A stretch of DNA of 16,828 bases from NCBI GenBank assembly GCA_026770615.1, contig MU631546.1:189936-206763 (forward strand), given 5' to 3'. The position numbers and the translations under genes were made by a program. The notes below the pieces were generated by a model. That model ran no database searches, had not been told where the DNA came from, and saw only the letters and a list, made by a program, of their open reading frames with translations. How positions within the stretch are numbered: position 1 is the stretch's first letter; the number at the start of each line of letters is the position of its first letter. Source of the stretch: Pavlovales sp. CCMP2436. Lineage: Eukaryota; Haptophyta; Pavlovophyceae; Pavlovales. Below, piece by piece: positions 9,058 to 16,828 of the stretch.

Positions 9058-9983
9058 ATGGGCTACCTCGTGGCGCAGCGCCGCGTAACCAAGCGCGCCT
9101 CTCGCGCGGTATGCATGCGCGAGTGCCCGCGTGCCTTCTACTCGCGCCTCAGCCGGAGCGCGCTACTTTACCTCGCGAAGAAGGAGGGGCTCGCCCCGGG
9201 CGACGTTGGCGGACCCGAGGCGGTCCCTGAGAACCCGAAGGCGCTGATCAGCGTGCTGCGCAAGCACTTCAAGGGAACCCACCTCAAGAAGAACACAGTA
9301 CGTGCGCAGCCCCCCCCCCCTCCCTTCCCCCCCCCCACGCACACACGCACGCGCGCGCACACAAAAATCCCAACTCCAACTCTGACCCGGAACCTCTACC
9401 CTCGCACAGTACAAGGCGGTGAACACGGAGGCTGGTAAGCGCCTGCGCGTGCGCATGTCGGACTGGAAGTGCAGCCTCGCCTCCGTGCAGCCGCTGCTGG
9501 CCAACGGCGTCCCGCTCGATCTGGCGGCGCTCAGTAAACTCTCGCCGGCGGACGGGTCGGTTATGACGGGCTGCTTGCAGTCAATGCTGCGCAACGCCAT
9601 GTGCGGGTGAGTGCAACCCGGAGCTATCTGTGTAAATATCTATAAATACGTCCGTCCCGTGACAGGTCTCCACCGGACCAAAGTGTTGAGAAAACGCTCG
9701 GATCAAGGGACCTTTGCAGAGCACACGGATACCGTCCCCACCGCTGAGGCTGATCAGACACATGTCTCCCTGATACTTCTAATACGTTGCACTGCGCGCG
9801 AGCGGACGGTTCTGCGCGCGGGTAATTGTTAGTAATTGGTAGGAGTTAGTTATTGTTAGTGGACTGTTCTGCATGCTGCTCTGCTCTGCTCACGCTGGTA
9901 ACAATAACTAATTAAATACTAATATTACTACTACACCTCCACCAACTACAACTACTACTTCTAATGCTACTACTGCTACCACC

Positions 9984-10014
<31 letters not shown>

Positions 10015-10142
10015 TTACTAATGCTTGCTGCTCTGCCCACGCTGCTCTGCCCTGCCTGAACAGGCTGGTGGCGACAATCCCGCTCGCGGTCGGCGCCGGC
10101 GTGTACGCTGCGAGTGCGTTCGTCGGCACGTACCAATCCTGA
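9058..10142 (+). CDS. Hypothetical three-exon protein, C-terminal membrane segment
   Basis: Exons 9058-9297, 9410-9606 and 10064-10142 join in frame to 171 aa. Donors are ACA|GTACGT and CGG|GTGAGT; acceptors are GCACAG and GAACAG. Residues 1-80 are basic (MGYLVAQRRVTKRASRAV, LRKHFKGTHLKKNT). Residues 81-145 include RVRMSDWKCSL and a helical Leu/Ala region. The last exon encodes a hydrophobic segment, LVATIPLAVGAGVYAASAFV (about 147-166), followed by GTYQS. That layout suits a tail-anchored or single-pass membrane protein, perhaps of an organelle. I do not recognise the family. All exons share strong G/C-ending codons, which supports the model. Intron 2 carries a family D repeat and a long ACT/ACC microsatellite. 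Confidence 0.7.
9632..9752 (+). repeat. Intronic repeat family D, copy 2
   Basis: Shares the start TAAATATCTATAAA and then ACGTCCG, CCCGT, AGGTCTCC and GAGCACACGGATA, in the same order, with the element forming the intron at 13257-13421. It lies 25 nt inside intron 2 of the 9058 gene, in the same orientation as transcription. No target duplication is visible around this copy. Confidence 0.7.
9928..10022. repeat. ACT/ACC trinucleotide microsatellite
   Basis: Imperfect runs of ACT, ACC and CTA units within intron 2 of the 9058-10142 gene. The reverse-strand poly-Val and poly-Ser frames over it are artefacts. Confidence 0.9.
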
Positions 10143-10674
10143 CCAGAGGCAGAGGAACCAGTCTGAAGCAGCACATGTGTCATTAAGTGAGCGAGCACGC
10201 ATCCTGCATTTCCGCGCTGCCGTGGCTATGGCTGGCGCGGCTGCTGCCACCGCCGTCCCAGCCGGCTCTAATTCAAAGCGTCTACGGCCGATATTTGCAC
10301 ATCATTGATCGTAAAATAATAGCCTAAAGCAGCTGCCGGAATAATGCAAGCTTTACTTGAATAAATCACCTACTTACATTTAACTTATATTACTGATCGT
10401 TTTAAAGGAATTTAAGCTGGCGTCTGACTGTCCTACTACCCCTGGAAGTTAAGCATGCCGTTCAGAGCGCTGCGTCGCCAACTGCCTGCTGCGACGTTTA
10501 AGTCTGTTTGGCCGCGGCCGCAGGCTCTCTGAGTAACCACGCTCAGATGGGGCAGATATCTGTGTGCTCAGGGAGTGGTCCTAGATTCACGTCGGGGTGA
10601 CCATCTTCAGGGGACGACGTCCTAATCAGAAATCCTTTCCGTTATACATTCACCGAAAATGCATGCAAATCGGG
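10143..10674. other. Intergenic; weak 5S-rRNA-like boxes
   Basis: No protein-coding region supported. GGAAGTTAAGCATGCC at about 10445 resembles the 5S rRNA A-box, and GGGGTGACCATCTTCAGG at about 10596 resembles the C-box. They are ~150 nt apart instead of the ~30 nt in a real 5S gene, so this is not an intact 5S rRNA; at most it is a disrupted or 5S-derived repeat. Confidence 0.2.
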
Positions 10675-10752
10675 TCGAATAAATTCGAATTAGTGGCGCG
10701 CGCGCGATTCCGCACTGGTTAGTTAGTTAGTTAGTTGGTTAGTATGACCCTT
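10675..10752 (+). repeat. Family C fragment
   Basis: Repeats the left end of the 2946-3390 element: GGGTCGAA, then TTCGAATTAGTGGCGCG, then GATTCCGCACTGG, with a GC expansion inside. It is followed by tandem TTAG units (10717-10744) and GACCC, which would be the minimal inverted terminus. It looks like a deleted or solo-end copy. Confidence 0.6.
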
Positions 10753-11210
10753 CAACACACCCGCAAACGCCCTAGGCGTTGAGGGAAGTAGCTTACATGA
10801 TATCTGCACTGGGAGGAGGCGCTCAGCCCCCCTGAGCAGCATTTAGCCTTGATGAAGATGGCTACACTGTGTCTGTGTGTGTGCTCGACTGGTAGCCACA
10901 CGAAGACGCAGCCCACGATGCGCCGCCTGTCAGTGAGTGATATGGAAGAGATGCGACCCCCGTTTGATGCACCTGAATGCGATCCCCAAGTCCCGCGACT
11001 TGCCTGAGTCATGTGCGTGATAAACTTCTCGACCCCTGGAATAAAAAGAAGGAACTTCTTTGTGATACAAGAGAAGATCTCTGACAGATGAGTCATGCGA
11101 GAGCCTTAAAGCTCTCGACCCCTGGGCTGTCCTATATCGCAAATAGGGCAATGAGCCACGTAGCTAAATAGTAATCTCCTTGAGTGCATAGTTACAATCT
11201 TAGAATGACG
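10753..11210. other. Intergenic, no supported gene
   Basis: A 114-codon minus-strand frame (11096-10752) has no recognisable protein character and ends in the repeat next to family C. TCTCGACCCCTGG occurs twice (about 11026 and 11115). GAGAGCCTTAAAGCTCTC (11099-11116) is a perfect hairpin. Nothing else supported. Confidence 0.4.
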
Positions 11211-11361
11211 TGTCCTATGGCAGCTCGCCTAGAGACGACGATCTTTTCAGTCCGAAGTCTCAATCGCCTCCCCGGCGCTCAACCAGACGCCGGGAAGGGA
11301 GGTGCGGGGCCAAACCGACTTAACCAAAGGGTGTCCACCTAAAGGGGCCAAAGGCGTAAAG

Positions 11362-11437
11362 GACCAATAATTGGATTTGAACCCCCAACTTCGCCCCAAA
11401 GGGCTGGGGTCCTAAACCATTATAGACTAGGAATCAC
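11362..11437 (-). repeat. tRNA-like sequence, probable SINE head or tRNA pseudogene
   Basis: On the minus strand, TAGTCTATAATGGTTTAGGA (11429-11410) matches a pol III A-box/D-arm and GGTTCAAATCC (11383-11373) is an exact B-box. Together they span 57 nt, normal tRNA spacing. Between them is a CCCCA...TGGGG anticodon-like stem with a loop of 6 nt rather than 7. The T-stem and acceptor stem do not pair properly, so it is not a working tRNA. The flank down to about 11265 on the minus side has a strong hairpin (CCCGGCG...CGCCGGG, around 11273-11297) and could be the SINE body. It lies just upstream of the IQ-protein gene, in opposite orientation. Confidence 0.55.
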
Positions 11438-11485
11438 CATTAGTGCTCCAAAGCCGTCAAATGCCAGGCCCTCCAATACCGACGG

Positions 11486-14400
11486 ATGGAGCGGGTCGGC
11501 CTCATCTCAACGGCCCGACTGGAGCCCGGCCCTACTGCAACGCCAGACAGGCTGCAGCCGCCGGTCAGTCCGCTGCAGCCGCCGACCAGGGTGCAGCTCG
11601 GCATCCTCCGGCCGCTGCGGCCTGCGGCGCGCAGCGGCGGCGGCGGATGGTCCATCGACCTACAGGTCGACACGCCCAAGGGGCGCTCGACCTCGCCGCT
11701 TGCCGGGCTCGGACCTGGTTACTACCAGCTCGGAGGCCTTTCGCGCCGGGCAAACCGCGCCGGCGCCGCGATCGAGGTCGCCGCCCGGGTGCTCGAGCGG
11801 CCGGCGACCGCCTCGGCCGAACTGGCGAGTGGCAGGCCAAGCCGACCGAGGCCCGGCAGCCTCGATGCGGCGGGAGGTCCGCCGCACGACGCCAGGGAGA
11901 CCAAGGCTCTCCGCCTTCGCCGACCGGCGAGTGCGCAGACATTGGCGGCCGCGCCGCCCGCGCTGCGCGCCGGCGGGCTCACCCTGACTGAGGCGGGCAG
12001 GCGCAGGCGTGTGATCGGCTGGCGACCCAACGCGGTCAAGGGGGGGGGGGGGGGGGGGGGGGGGGAGGGGTCAGTCAGATCGCAGACGGTGGGGGGCGTG
12101 CAGTGTGCGAGAGCAAGGAAGCAGAGAAACAGACCGAGAAGTGGGCAGCAAGCAGCTCCGCGTTTTTATAATACATTATTATTATATATTACATTATTAG
12201 GTCAACGTGCGACTGCAGATGCTACGCGAGGACTCGCAGGCTCGCCAAGCTTTCCGAGACGAGCTGCAGGAGACAGAGCGCGTGAGAAAAGCCGCAAAGA
12301 CCCAGGCGACTTTGCAGGCCAATATCCACTCGGCCTGGCTCACACCGTCACCCTCGCAGCTCGCGCCGATGCGCGCGCAGCAGCTGGAGGCGGCACACAC
12401 AGCCGTGGCCGAGCGGCTGTCTGAGCTCCGCCTGTTCGAGGAAGAAGCGCGGCTGCGCACAATCGCGCGGGCGAAAAGGCTGCAGCAGCAGCAGGCCGAT
12501 CGTGCGACCCAGGCGACGCGCGCCCCCGCGGTGAGGGCCTGGCTCACCGTCGTGGCCGTGGCCGCGTGGACCTCGCGGCTACGCACCGCCCTCGTCCAGG
12601 CGCGCCGGCGCAAGCTTCGGCTGCGGCTGCAACGGCGGCTGAGCGACGCTGCCCAGCAAGCACTCGGGGCACAGGCGGCCGGTCTGCTGATCGGGCGCTC
12701 GCTGTACCTCGCGCAGAAGTACGTGGCAAGATTCCGCTACCGAGTCGGGCTGATGCGCCGGCGGCGGGCAGCCCCTGTGCTACGGGAGTTCCTGTGGGCA
12801 GCGCGCAAATCCCCTCTCGCGGCCGTGGTGCTAACGCGCCTGCGTAAGGCGGTAATCAGATTGCAGCGCTGGTGGCGCGGCGTGCTACTCGTTCTACAGG
12901 TTATAATTCTTAGATTTGATGTTATTATCTCTTTGAAAGTATATCGATGTTTTTTTTGCTGGCATAGTTTGCAATGTTTCTAACAAATCTAGCACTCATT
13001 CAGTGTCCGCTTCTATAACAAATCCTGCAGGCGCGTGTTGATGTGCTGATGATGCAGCTTCTCGCCCTAGAGCGGCAGATGCACCGCGGCCTCTCCTCGG
13101 CTGCGATGCGAGGGGGAGGTCGCGCTGCCCCCACCGCCCCCGCCGGGCAGGGCACGGGCGCGCGCGCGCACCCGACGCCGGGCCCACTGGTCGGAGCGCA
13201 GTCTTTGCGCCTGGGTCAGCGAATCGCCGGGCTCGGCATCAATAACGCAGCAGAGGGTGCGCGTAAATATCTATAAAAACGTCCGGCCCCGTAAAGGTCT
13301 CCCAGTCTCCCAGTGGTGCAGCAACAACACACTGTTCCTGAGCACACGGATAGCGTCATCATCCCCTCGTCGTCATCTGAGCTTATCCCCCCTCCCTGCT
13401 TGCCGGACTAATTCTACTAAGGTGCGCGGCTCACGTGGTGCCGCAAGACCTTGCGGAGAGTAACGGTGAAGCACCGCACGCGGGAGGCCATCGTACGCGC
13501 CGAGGTCCAGCGGCGTGTGCGCACGCACCACTTCCACCTGCAGCTGTTCCGCGCGCAGCTCGAGGCGTGCGAGCTGGTGCGGAGAGAGCAGGTCCTTTTT
13601 TGTAATAGTTCTTTTACGTCCCCCAACTTGCAGCCCGAAGGCGCACGGCCACGAGGTCCACAAAATCGTGGCCGGGGGAAGGAGATATCAGCCGCCTCCG
13701 TGAAAAGGGGCTGGTTTGGCGAGCTGCGCACACAGCGCACGTCATTCCAATTTTATGCCGTGTCTCGCTTATGAACACAGATGGTTTTTTTGTGTGTTTT
13801 TTTCGGGGAGTAGTACGCGCGAGCCCTTGGCTGTTAACTTAATATAGTTCAACGTTTATTTCAATCTCGGAGGGAGCAGGTCCTCGTCTCAGATCTCAGC
13901 GAGGAATTGCGCGTCCGGAGCATGCGCAGCGGAGCAATCTCGCAATTCCTTACCTCGCCCGCCGAAGTTCCCGCGGTCCAAGGCGATGTGGGTGGGTCCG
14001 ACCCACGCGACCCACAGCCATTGGGTCGCAACATGCACGCAGGCGACGCGAAGCAGGACAGCGCAGGTCAGCCGCTCTTCACTAATTTGGAAATGTGGTG
14101 TAAATGCGTGTCATCGTACAGACCTTCGTCAGAACACTTGAATTATGATAAAGAGTACAAAACATGCTGCTGGATTACTCTTATAAAATCTTATAAAATT
14201 CTAATAGTTTTGATTCCAAGCGCGAAGGCTTTATTTTTATACTAAGCTTGGGTAACACTCGATGGATTATTTGACACGTTTTACACACGGAGACTCTCGA
14301 GCCGCAACACAATAGTGAGACCAGAGCTGTTTTCATATTATTGCATCTAGTAGTAGTATTAGTCCTGGTGGTGATGTTGTTTAAAATCCTGGTGTTATTG

Positions 14401-15745
14401 TTGGTGCAGGCGACGCTGGCGCTCCGCACACGCAGGCAGTGGAGGCGGTGCGGCGCGGCTCTGGCGTTCCGCACGCGCAGGCAGGGGAGGCGGCAGCAGT
14501 GCGGCGCGGCTCGCGCGTGCTACTACGGGCGCTGCCACCGCGGGAGGCTCGCGCCCCCGGCGAGGTGTTTGGCATCGTTGCTAGTGGGGGGGCTGCGGCT
14601 GTGCAGCTGCCGCCCAACGCAAGCGACCCCTTTGGCGTGAGGGGTCGCGCTGCACTCGTGGTGAGCATCCCCCCCTTCTTTTCTTTTTCTTTTCGCATTT
14701 TGCATACTGCCCGCTGCCTACCCCGCGCCTTGCCGCACGCCGCGCTCACACGCACGTGCCCACCCCCTCCCTGCCCGCTCCGTAGGTCCAAAAGCTGTGG
14801 AGCGGTCGGCGCGCGCGCACACAGGTGCGCACGTACACCGAGTCCGTGGACGCGTCAAATTTGCGCGCGCTCGCTTGCCTCTCGAAGCTGCACTCGCTCA
14901 CCCTCGCCTCCATCGCGCGCGGGGCGAGGCCCTCCACGCAGACGGCGCACGCGCGGCGCGCACGAAGCCGCGTGGCCTCCGGGCAGCGGCTTGAGGCCAG
15001 CCTGCTCCCGCGCGAGCGCCTCACGCCGCGCTCCTCAGCACGGCCGACGTCCGGGGCGGCGGCTGTCGACGCAGGCGCGGCGGCGGCCGGCGTAGACACG
15101 GTGCCGCTTCTTCTTTTTTTTTAAGTTCTTTTAACGTCCCCCGACTTGCAATCTGAAGGCGTGCGTGCATGACATTGGAAGGTCAGCGCATTGTTTGTCT
15201 CGTGCGCGGAGGTGCAGTTCGATGTAATCATAATAACTCTCATTGCTATGAACAAAGATTTGATTCTAATGATGGTTATAATTGTCGTTATTACAACTAC
15301 GCAGCCCGTCCTCAGCAAGGCCGAGCAAGTGGCCTCGGCCGACAAGCGCGCGCAAGAGGTGGCCGTCGCCTTCGCCGAGTCGCGCGACGACGCGGAATAT
15401 CACGCGCGCGCGCGCCGAATGCTGGCGCTCGCGCGCGCGCGCGATCGCTCTCCCGATTCGAACATCGCGCTCATCCAAGCCTCCGTCAGGGGGCGGAAGC
15501 GGCAGCTCGTCGCGGGGGTCGCGCTGGCCGAGCTGGCCAGGCCGCAGCGGCCGACGCTCAGCCTCAAGCTCAACGAGCTTGGCGCGCTGCGCCTCATCCA
15601 CCGCGTGCTGATCCGCACACTTGCGGCGGACGCGGAGGGGAGCGTGCAGGACGAGTCCGGGGGGGCCTCAGCGGCCGCAGCGTCCTCGCGACGCAAGGAT
15701 GCACGGCTCGCATCAGAGCAAGCGTGGGCTCGCATGTACCAGTGA
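11486..15745 (+). CDS. Large basic IQ-motif protein, eight exons
   Basis: Exons 11486-12034, 12201-12899, 13031-13256, 13422-13591, 13880-14066, 14410-14660, 14786-15100 and 15305-15745 join in frame to 945 aa. Every junction is GT..AG and phases are consistent. The N-terminal ~180 residues are Pro/Arg/Ala-rich, with a GPGYYQ motif (76-81) like those of sperm-tail PG-rich ciliary proteins. Residues 184-300 are coiled-coil-like (LREDSQARQAFRDELQETER, EEEARLRTIARAKRLQQQQ). Residues ~310-416 are Arg-rich helices ending in an IQ-like calmodulin-binding motif, LQRWWRGVLLVLQ. Exon 4 is again basic and helical; exon 6 contains a short tandem repeat. The C-terminal exon is helical (SKAEQVASADKRAQEVAVAF, LSLKLNELGALRLIHRVLIR). 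A cytoskeletal or axonemal role is an inference. The start could lie further upstream. Confidence 0.75.
12034..12207 (+). mobile_element. Intron 1 with target-site-like flanking repeats
   Basis: GGTCAA occurs at 12034-12039 and 12200-12205 (GGTCAAGG against GGTCAACG, 7 of 8). The exon ends after the first G of the left copy and resumes after the first G of the right copy, so removing 12035-12200 (166 nt) restores a single uninterrupted site. The left copy supplies the donor GT. The insert's last base plus the duplicated G supply the acceptor AG. The insert starts with a 26-nt G-run and ends in an AT-rich tract. Confidence 0.55.
12040..12065 (+). repeat. Poly-G run next to a splice donor
   Basis: Twenty-six consecutive G, beginning five bases after the intron 1 donor GT. 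Further G-runs follow (GGGG, GGGGGG). In the transcript it could form a G-quadruplex and affect donor use; it is also prone to length change and sequencing error. Confidence 0.9.
13256..13428 (+). mobile_element. Introner-like intron 3 (family D) with 8-bp TSD
   Basis: GGTGCGCG lies at 13256-13263 and again, exactly, at 13421-13428. The intron (13257-13421, 165 nt) begins after the first G of the left copy and ends with the first G of the right copy, so splicing restores the sequence of one copy. The inserted DNA (13264-13420) is a family D repeat, also found in an intron of the neighbouring gene (9632-9752). The element's last base A plus the duplicated G form the acceptor, and the duplicated GT is the donor. 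This fits the mechanism known for introner transposons. Confidence 0.7.
13580..13883 (+). mobile_element. Introner-like intron 4 (family E) with 16-bp flanking repeat
   Basis: CGGAGAGAGCAGGTCC at 13580-13595 recurs as CGGAGGGAGCAGGTCC at 13868-13883, 15 of 16 identical. The exon ends after CAG in the left copy (13591) and resumes after CAG in the right copy (13880), the same offset, so splicing leaves one copy. Both splice sites lie inside the duplicated CAG|GT. The 288-nt intron contains AGTTCTTTTACGTCCCCCAA and about 40 nt in all that are shared with intron 7. Confidence 0.6.
14418..14513 (+). repeat. Tandem coding repeat in exon 6
   Basis: Two in-frame units, 45 and 51 nt, encode G-A/V-PH-T/A-QA...EA...VRRGS. 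They differ by a six-base GCA-type insertion and a few substitutions. It is a recent tandem duplication within the IQ-protein gene that keeps the frame. Confidence 0.7.
15106..15166 (+). repeat. Intronic repeat family E, copy 2
   Basis: Within intron 7 (15101-15304). From about 15123, AGTTCTTTTAACGTCCCCCG followed by ACTTGCA..CTGAAGGCG matches 13607-13648 in intron 4 of the same gene, in the same orientation and near the donor in both cases. The similarity fades beyond about 45 nt. No flanking duplication remains at this intron, so it may be older or inserted into an existing intron. Confidence 0.6.
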
Positions 15746-15805
15746 CCTTGACCGGGCTGGCGGATGGTACTGTCCCGCGTTTATATTAGTGAATAAGGGG
15801 TTTAA

Positions 15806-15922
15806 TTGGCTGGCGGTGTTTCAAGTTCAAGTCATAAGCTGATCTAGCGCTCCGACGCAGGCTCCTACGCGCCACGCCGAAGTGGTGAAGTGGCTGGTAG
15901 AAGTGGTGGATGATGAGAAAGT
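15806..15922 (+). repeat. Dispersed repeat family B, copy 3
   Basis: Aligns with the reverse complement of about 3858-3969 from GGCTGGCGGT through CAAGTTCAAGTC, GCTGATC, CGACGCAGGCTCCTACGCG and on to GTAGAAGTGGTGGATGATGAG. A 5-nt length difference shifts the frame relative to the coding-like fragment at 3731-3928. The 65-aa frame at 15882-16079 is therefore not supported as a gene. Confidence 0.7.
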
Positions 15923-16325
15923 TTATATGGTCGGGCTCTTACCGGGCTACCCCCCTAGCAGCGTAACACATGTGTACATTTATCGTTTTTCTTTACACAC
16001 TGAACTAGCACAGCTGCCAACTGGTGCGCGGGCACCACGGCACCACCATGTACTGGCGCTAGTCCGACGAGTCCAGTAATATATTAATAGGCTGTGTCGT
16101 GCCGGCTAGACAGCAAGCCAGAGTCCTCAACATTAACATGTACCTGTTGCCGAAATATTACGAGCTATTCATAAACATAACATACATGTACACGACTTTC
16201 TAAAATAAATAAGGCGGCGATGACGGACCGCGCGTATACTGGCGCGTTAGCTCGACAAGTCATCAATGACTAGCCTAGCTGGAGGTTTGATGCTATGAAT
16301 GCTTGGACTTCAAGCAGCAGAGGCG
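15923..16325. other. Intergenic, no gene seen
   Basis: Mixed-composition DNA with short palindromes (for example around ACACATGTGT near 15967) and AT-rich patches. No protein-like frame or structured RNA recognised. Confidence 0.5.
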
Positions 16326-16427
16326 CAGCTGAAGACCTGCTGGAACGGTGGATTCACTCGCAAAAGTGACCGGTCGTTATGAACCGACGAGAGATCTCAT
16401 GAGAGGACTCAAGCGGAATAAATTATA
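16326..16427 (+). repeat. Dispersed repeat family A, copy 3
   Basis: More diverged than the other two copies but keeps GTGGATTCACTCGC, GTCGTTATGAACCGAC and AAGCGGAATAAATTA in order. The first hairpin keeps its TCACT/AGTGA stem while its loop sequence is GCAA instead of GCGA, both GNRA-type. It lies about 110 nt beyond the stop of the zinc-finger gene on the opposite strand. Confidence 0.65.
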
Positions 16428-16537
16428 TACTAATGAGAATAAGACAATGAGAGTGCGCGCAACTCTTGAGTATTGCCCCAGCTCCAAGCACCTCCAACAG
16501 TCCTGCGTGATCGCGGACAGGGATCATCGTCGCACGA

Positions 16538-16828
16538 TTACAGGCGCTCGCCGCTGTGCGTGCGCTTGCGCCTTGTGAGTTTGCCCGCCTCTGCAGCCCG
16601 GTATTGGCAGCCGGGCTCATCGCACGCGTACGGCCGCTCGCCGCTGTGCGTGCGCTTGTGCGCCTCGAGGTTGCCCGCCTCCGTGGCTGCGTACTCGCAG
16701 CCCGGCTCGTCGCACGGGAACGGCCGCTCGCCACTGTGCGTGCGCTTGTGCGCCTTGAGGTTACTTGCGGTAGTGGCCCCATACTCGCAGCCCGGCTCGT
16801 CGCACGCGTACTGCCACTCGCCGCTGTG
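16538..16828 (-). CDS. C2H2 zinc-finger protein, 3' part, array cut by a stop
   Basis: The frame enters from the right edge and ends at TAA 16540-16538 (96 codons visible). Three fingers follow the pattern CDEPGC...HKRTH joined by SGERP linkers, in 84-nt units that are nearly identical at DNA level. Such tandem fingers usually bind DNA, one finger per 3-4 bp. The last finger is damaged: the first zinc-binding His is Arg (TRRKRTH instead of AHKRTH). The stop follows GERL, where earlier units have GERPY; TAA replaces a Tyr TAC codon. Directly after the stop a CDDDPC remnant of a fourth finger can be read. The gene may be truncated or a pseudogene; its 5' part is outside the window. Confidence 0.85.
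   Translation of the reverse strand, partial: HSGEWQYACDEPGCEYGATTASNLKAHKRTHSGERPFPCDEPGCEYAATEAGNLEAHKRTHSGERPYACDEPGCQYRAAEAGKLTRRKRTHSGERL

Noticed and set aside
9908..10250. Poly-Val and poly-Ser minus-strand frames
   Set aside because: Translation of the ACT/ACC microsatellite inside an intron.
10440..10615. 5S rRNA gene
   Set aside because: A-box-like and C-box-like segments exist, but their spacing is about five times too long and the flanking stems are absent.
11060..11130. Hammerhead ribozyme
   Set aside because: CTGACAGATGAGTC resembles part of the core, but the required GAAA and stem arrangement are missing.
11362..11437. Functional tRNA gene
   Set aside because: Acceptor and T stems do not pair and the anticodon loop has the wrong size.
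15882..16079. 65-aa plus-strand ORF
   Set aside because: Begins in repeat B copy 3, in a frame shifted relative to the better coding-like copy, and continues into non-coding DNA.
16423..16782. 119-aa Arg/Ser/Thr-rich minus-strand frame
   Set aside because: Out-of-frame reading of the zinc-finger repeats.

Overview
This is a GC-rich nuclear window from a single-celled eukaryote, most likely an algal protist; I cannot name the species. The genes have spliceosomal introns (44 to 457 nt, mostly GT..AG). The recognisable proteins are eukaryotic: a RING-CH membrane protein, a Rab11-type GTPase, an IQ-motif protein and a C2H2 zinc-finger protein. The intergenic DNA is crowded with repeats, palindromes and microsatellites.

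Layout. 1-1183 is repeat DNA: GGC repeats, a dispersed repeat (family A) and a ~0.7 kb foldback element. 1507-2790 (+) is a MARCH-like RING-CH protein with two membrane segments. 2946-3969 holds two inverted-repeat elements (families C and B); the second carries an exon-like fragment on the minus strand. 4026-4450 (+) is an orphan exon with a splice donor. 4620-5340 is a small island of different base composition with a 139-aa minus-strand ORF. 5399-7181 is bounded by a nearly perfect 51-bp inverted repeat and contains a 190-aa unknown protein (5664-6236, -), a family A copy and decayed coding fragments. 7753-8480 (-) is Rab11. 9058-10142 (+) is a three-exon gene for a 171-aa unknown protein with a C-terminal membrane segment. 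10143-11440 is intergenic, with a family C fragment and a tRNA-like (SINE-like) sequence. 11486-15745 (+) is an eight-exon gene for a 945-aa basic IQ-motif protein. 15806-16427 holds further copies of repeats B and A. The right edge is the 3' end of a C2H2 zinc-finger gene on the minus strand, with a stop codon inside the finger array.

Most interesting signal. Several introns of the 11486-15745 gene look like insertions. Intron 1, intron 3 and intron 4 are flanked by direct repeats (6-8, 8 and 16 bp) placed so that splicing at the same offset in both copies restores the uninterrupted exon. Two introns share a repeat (family E), and a third shares another (family D) with an intron of the neighbouring gene. 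This is the signature of introner elements: transposons that make introns by co-opting a duplicated target site. The genes otherwise look like ordinary housekeeping or cytoskeletal genes with no evident shared pathway.
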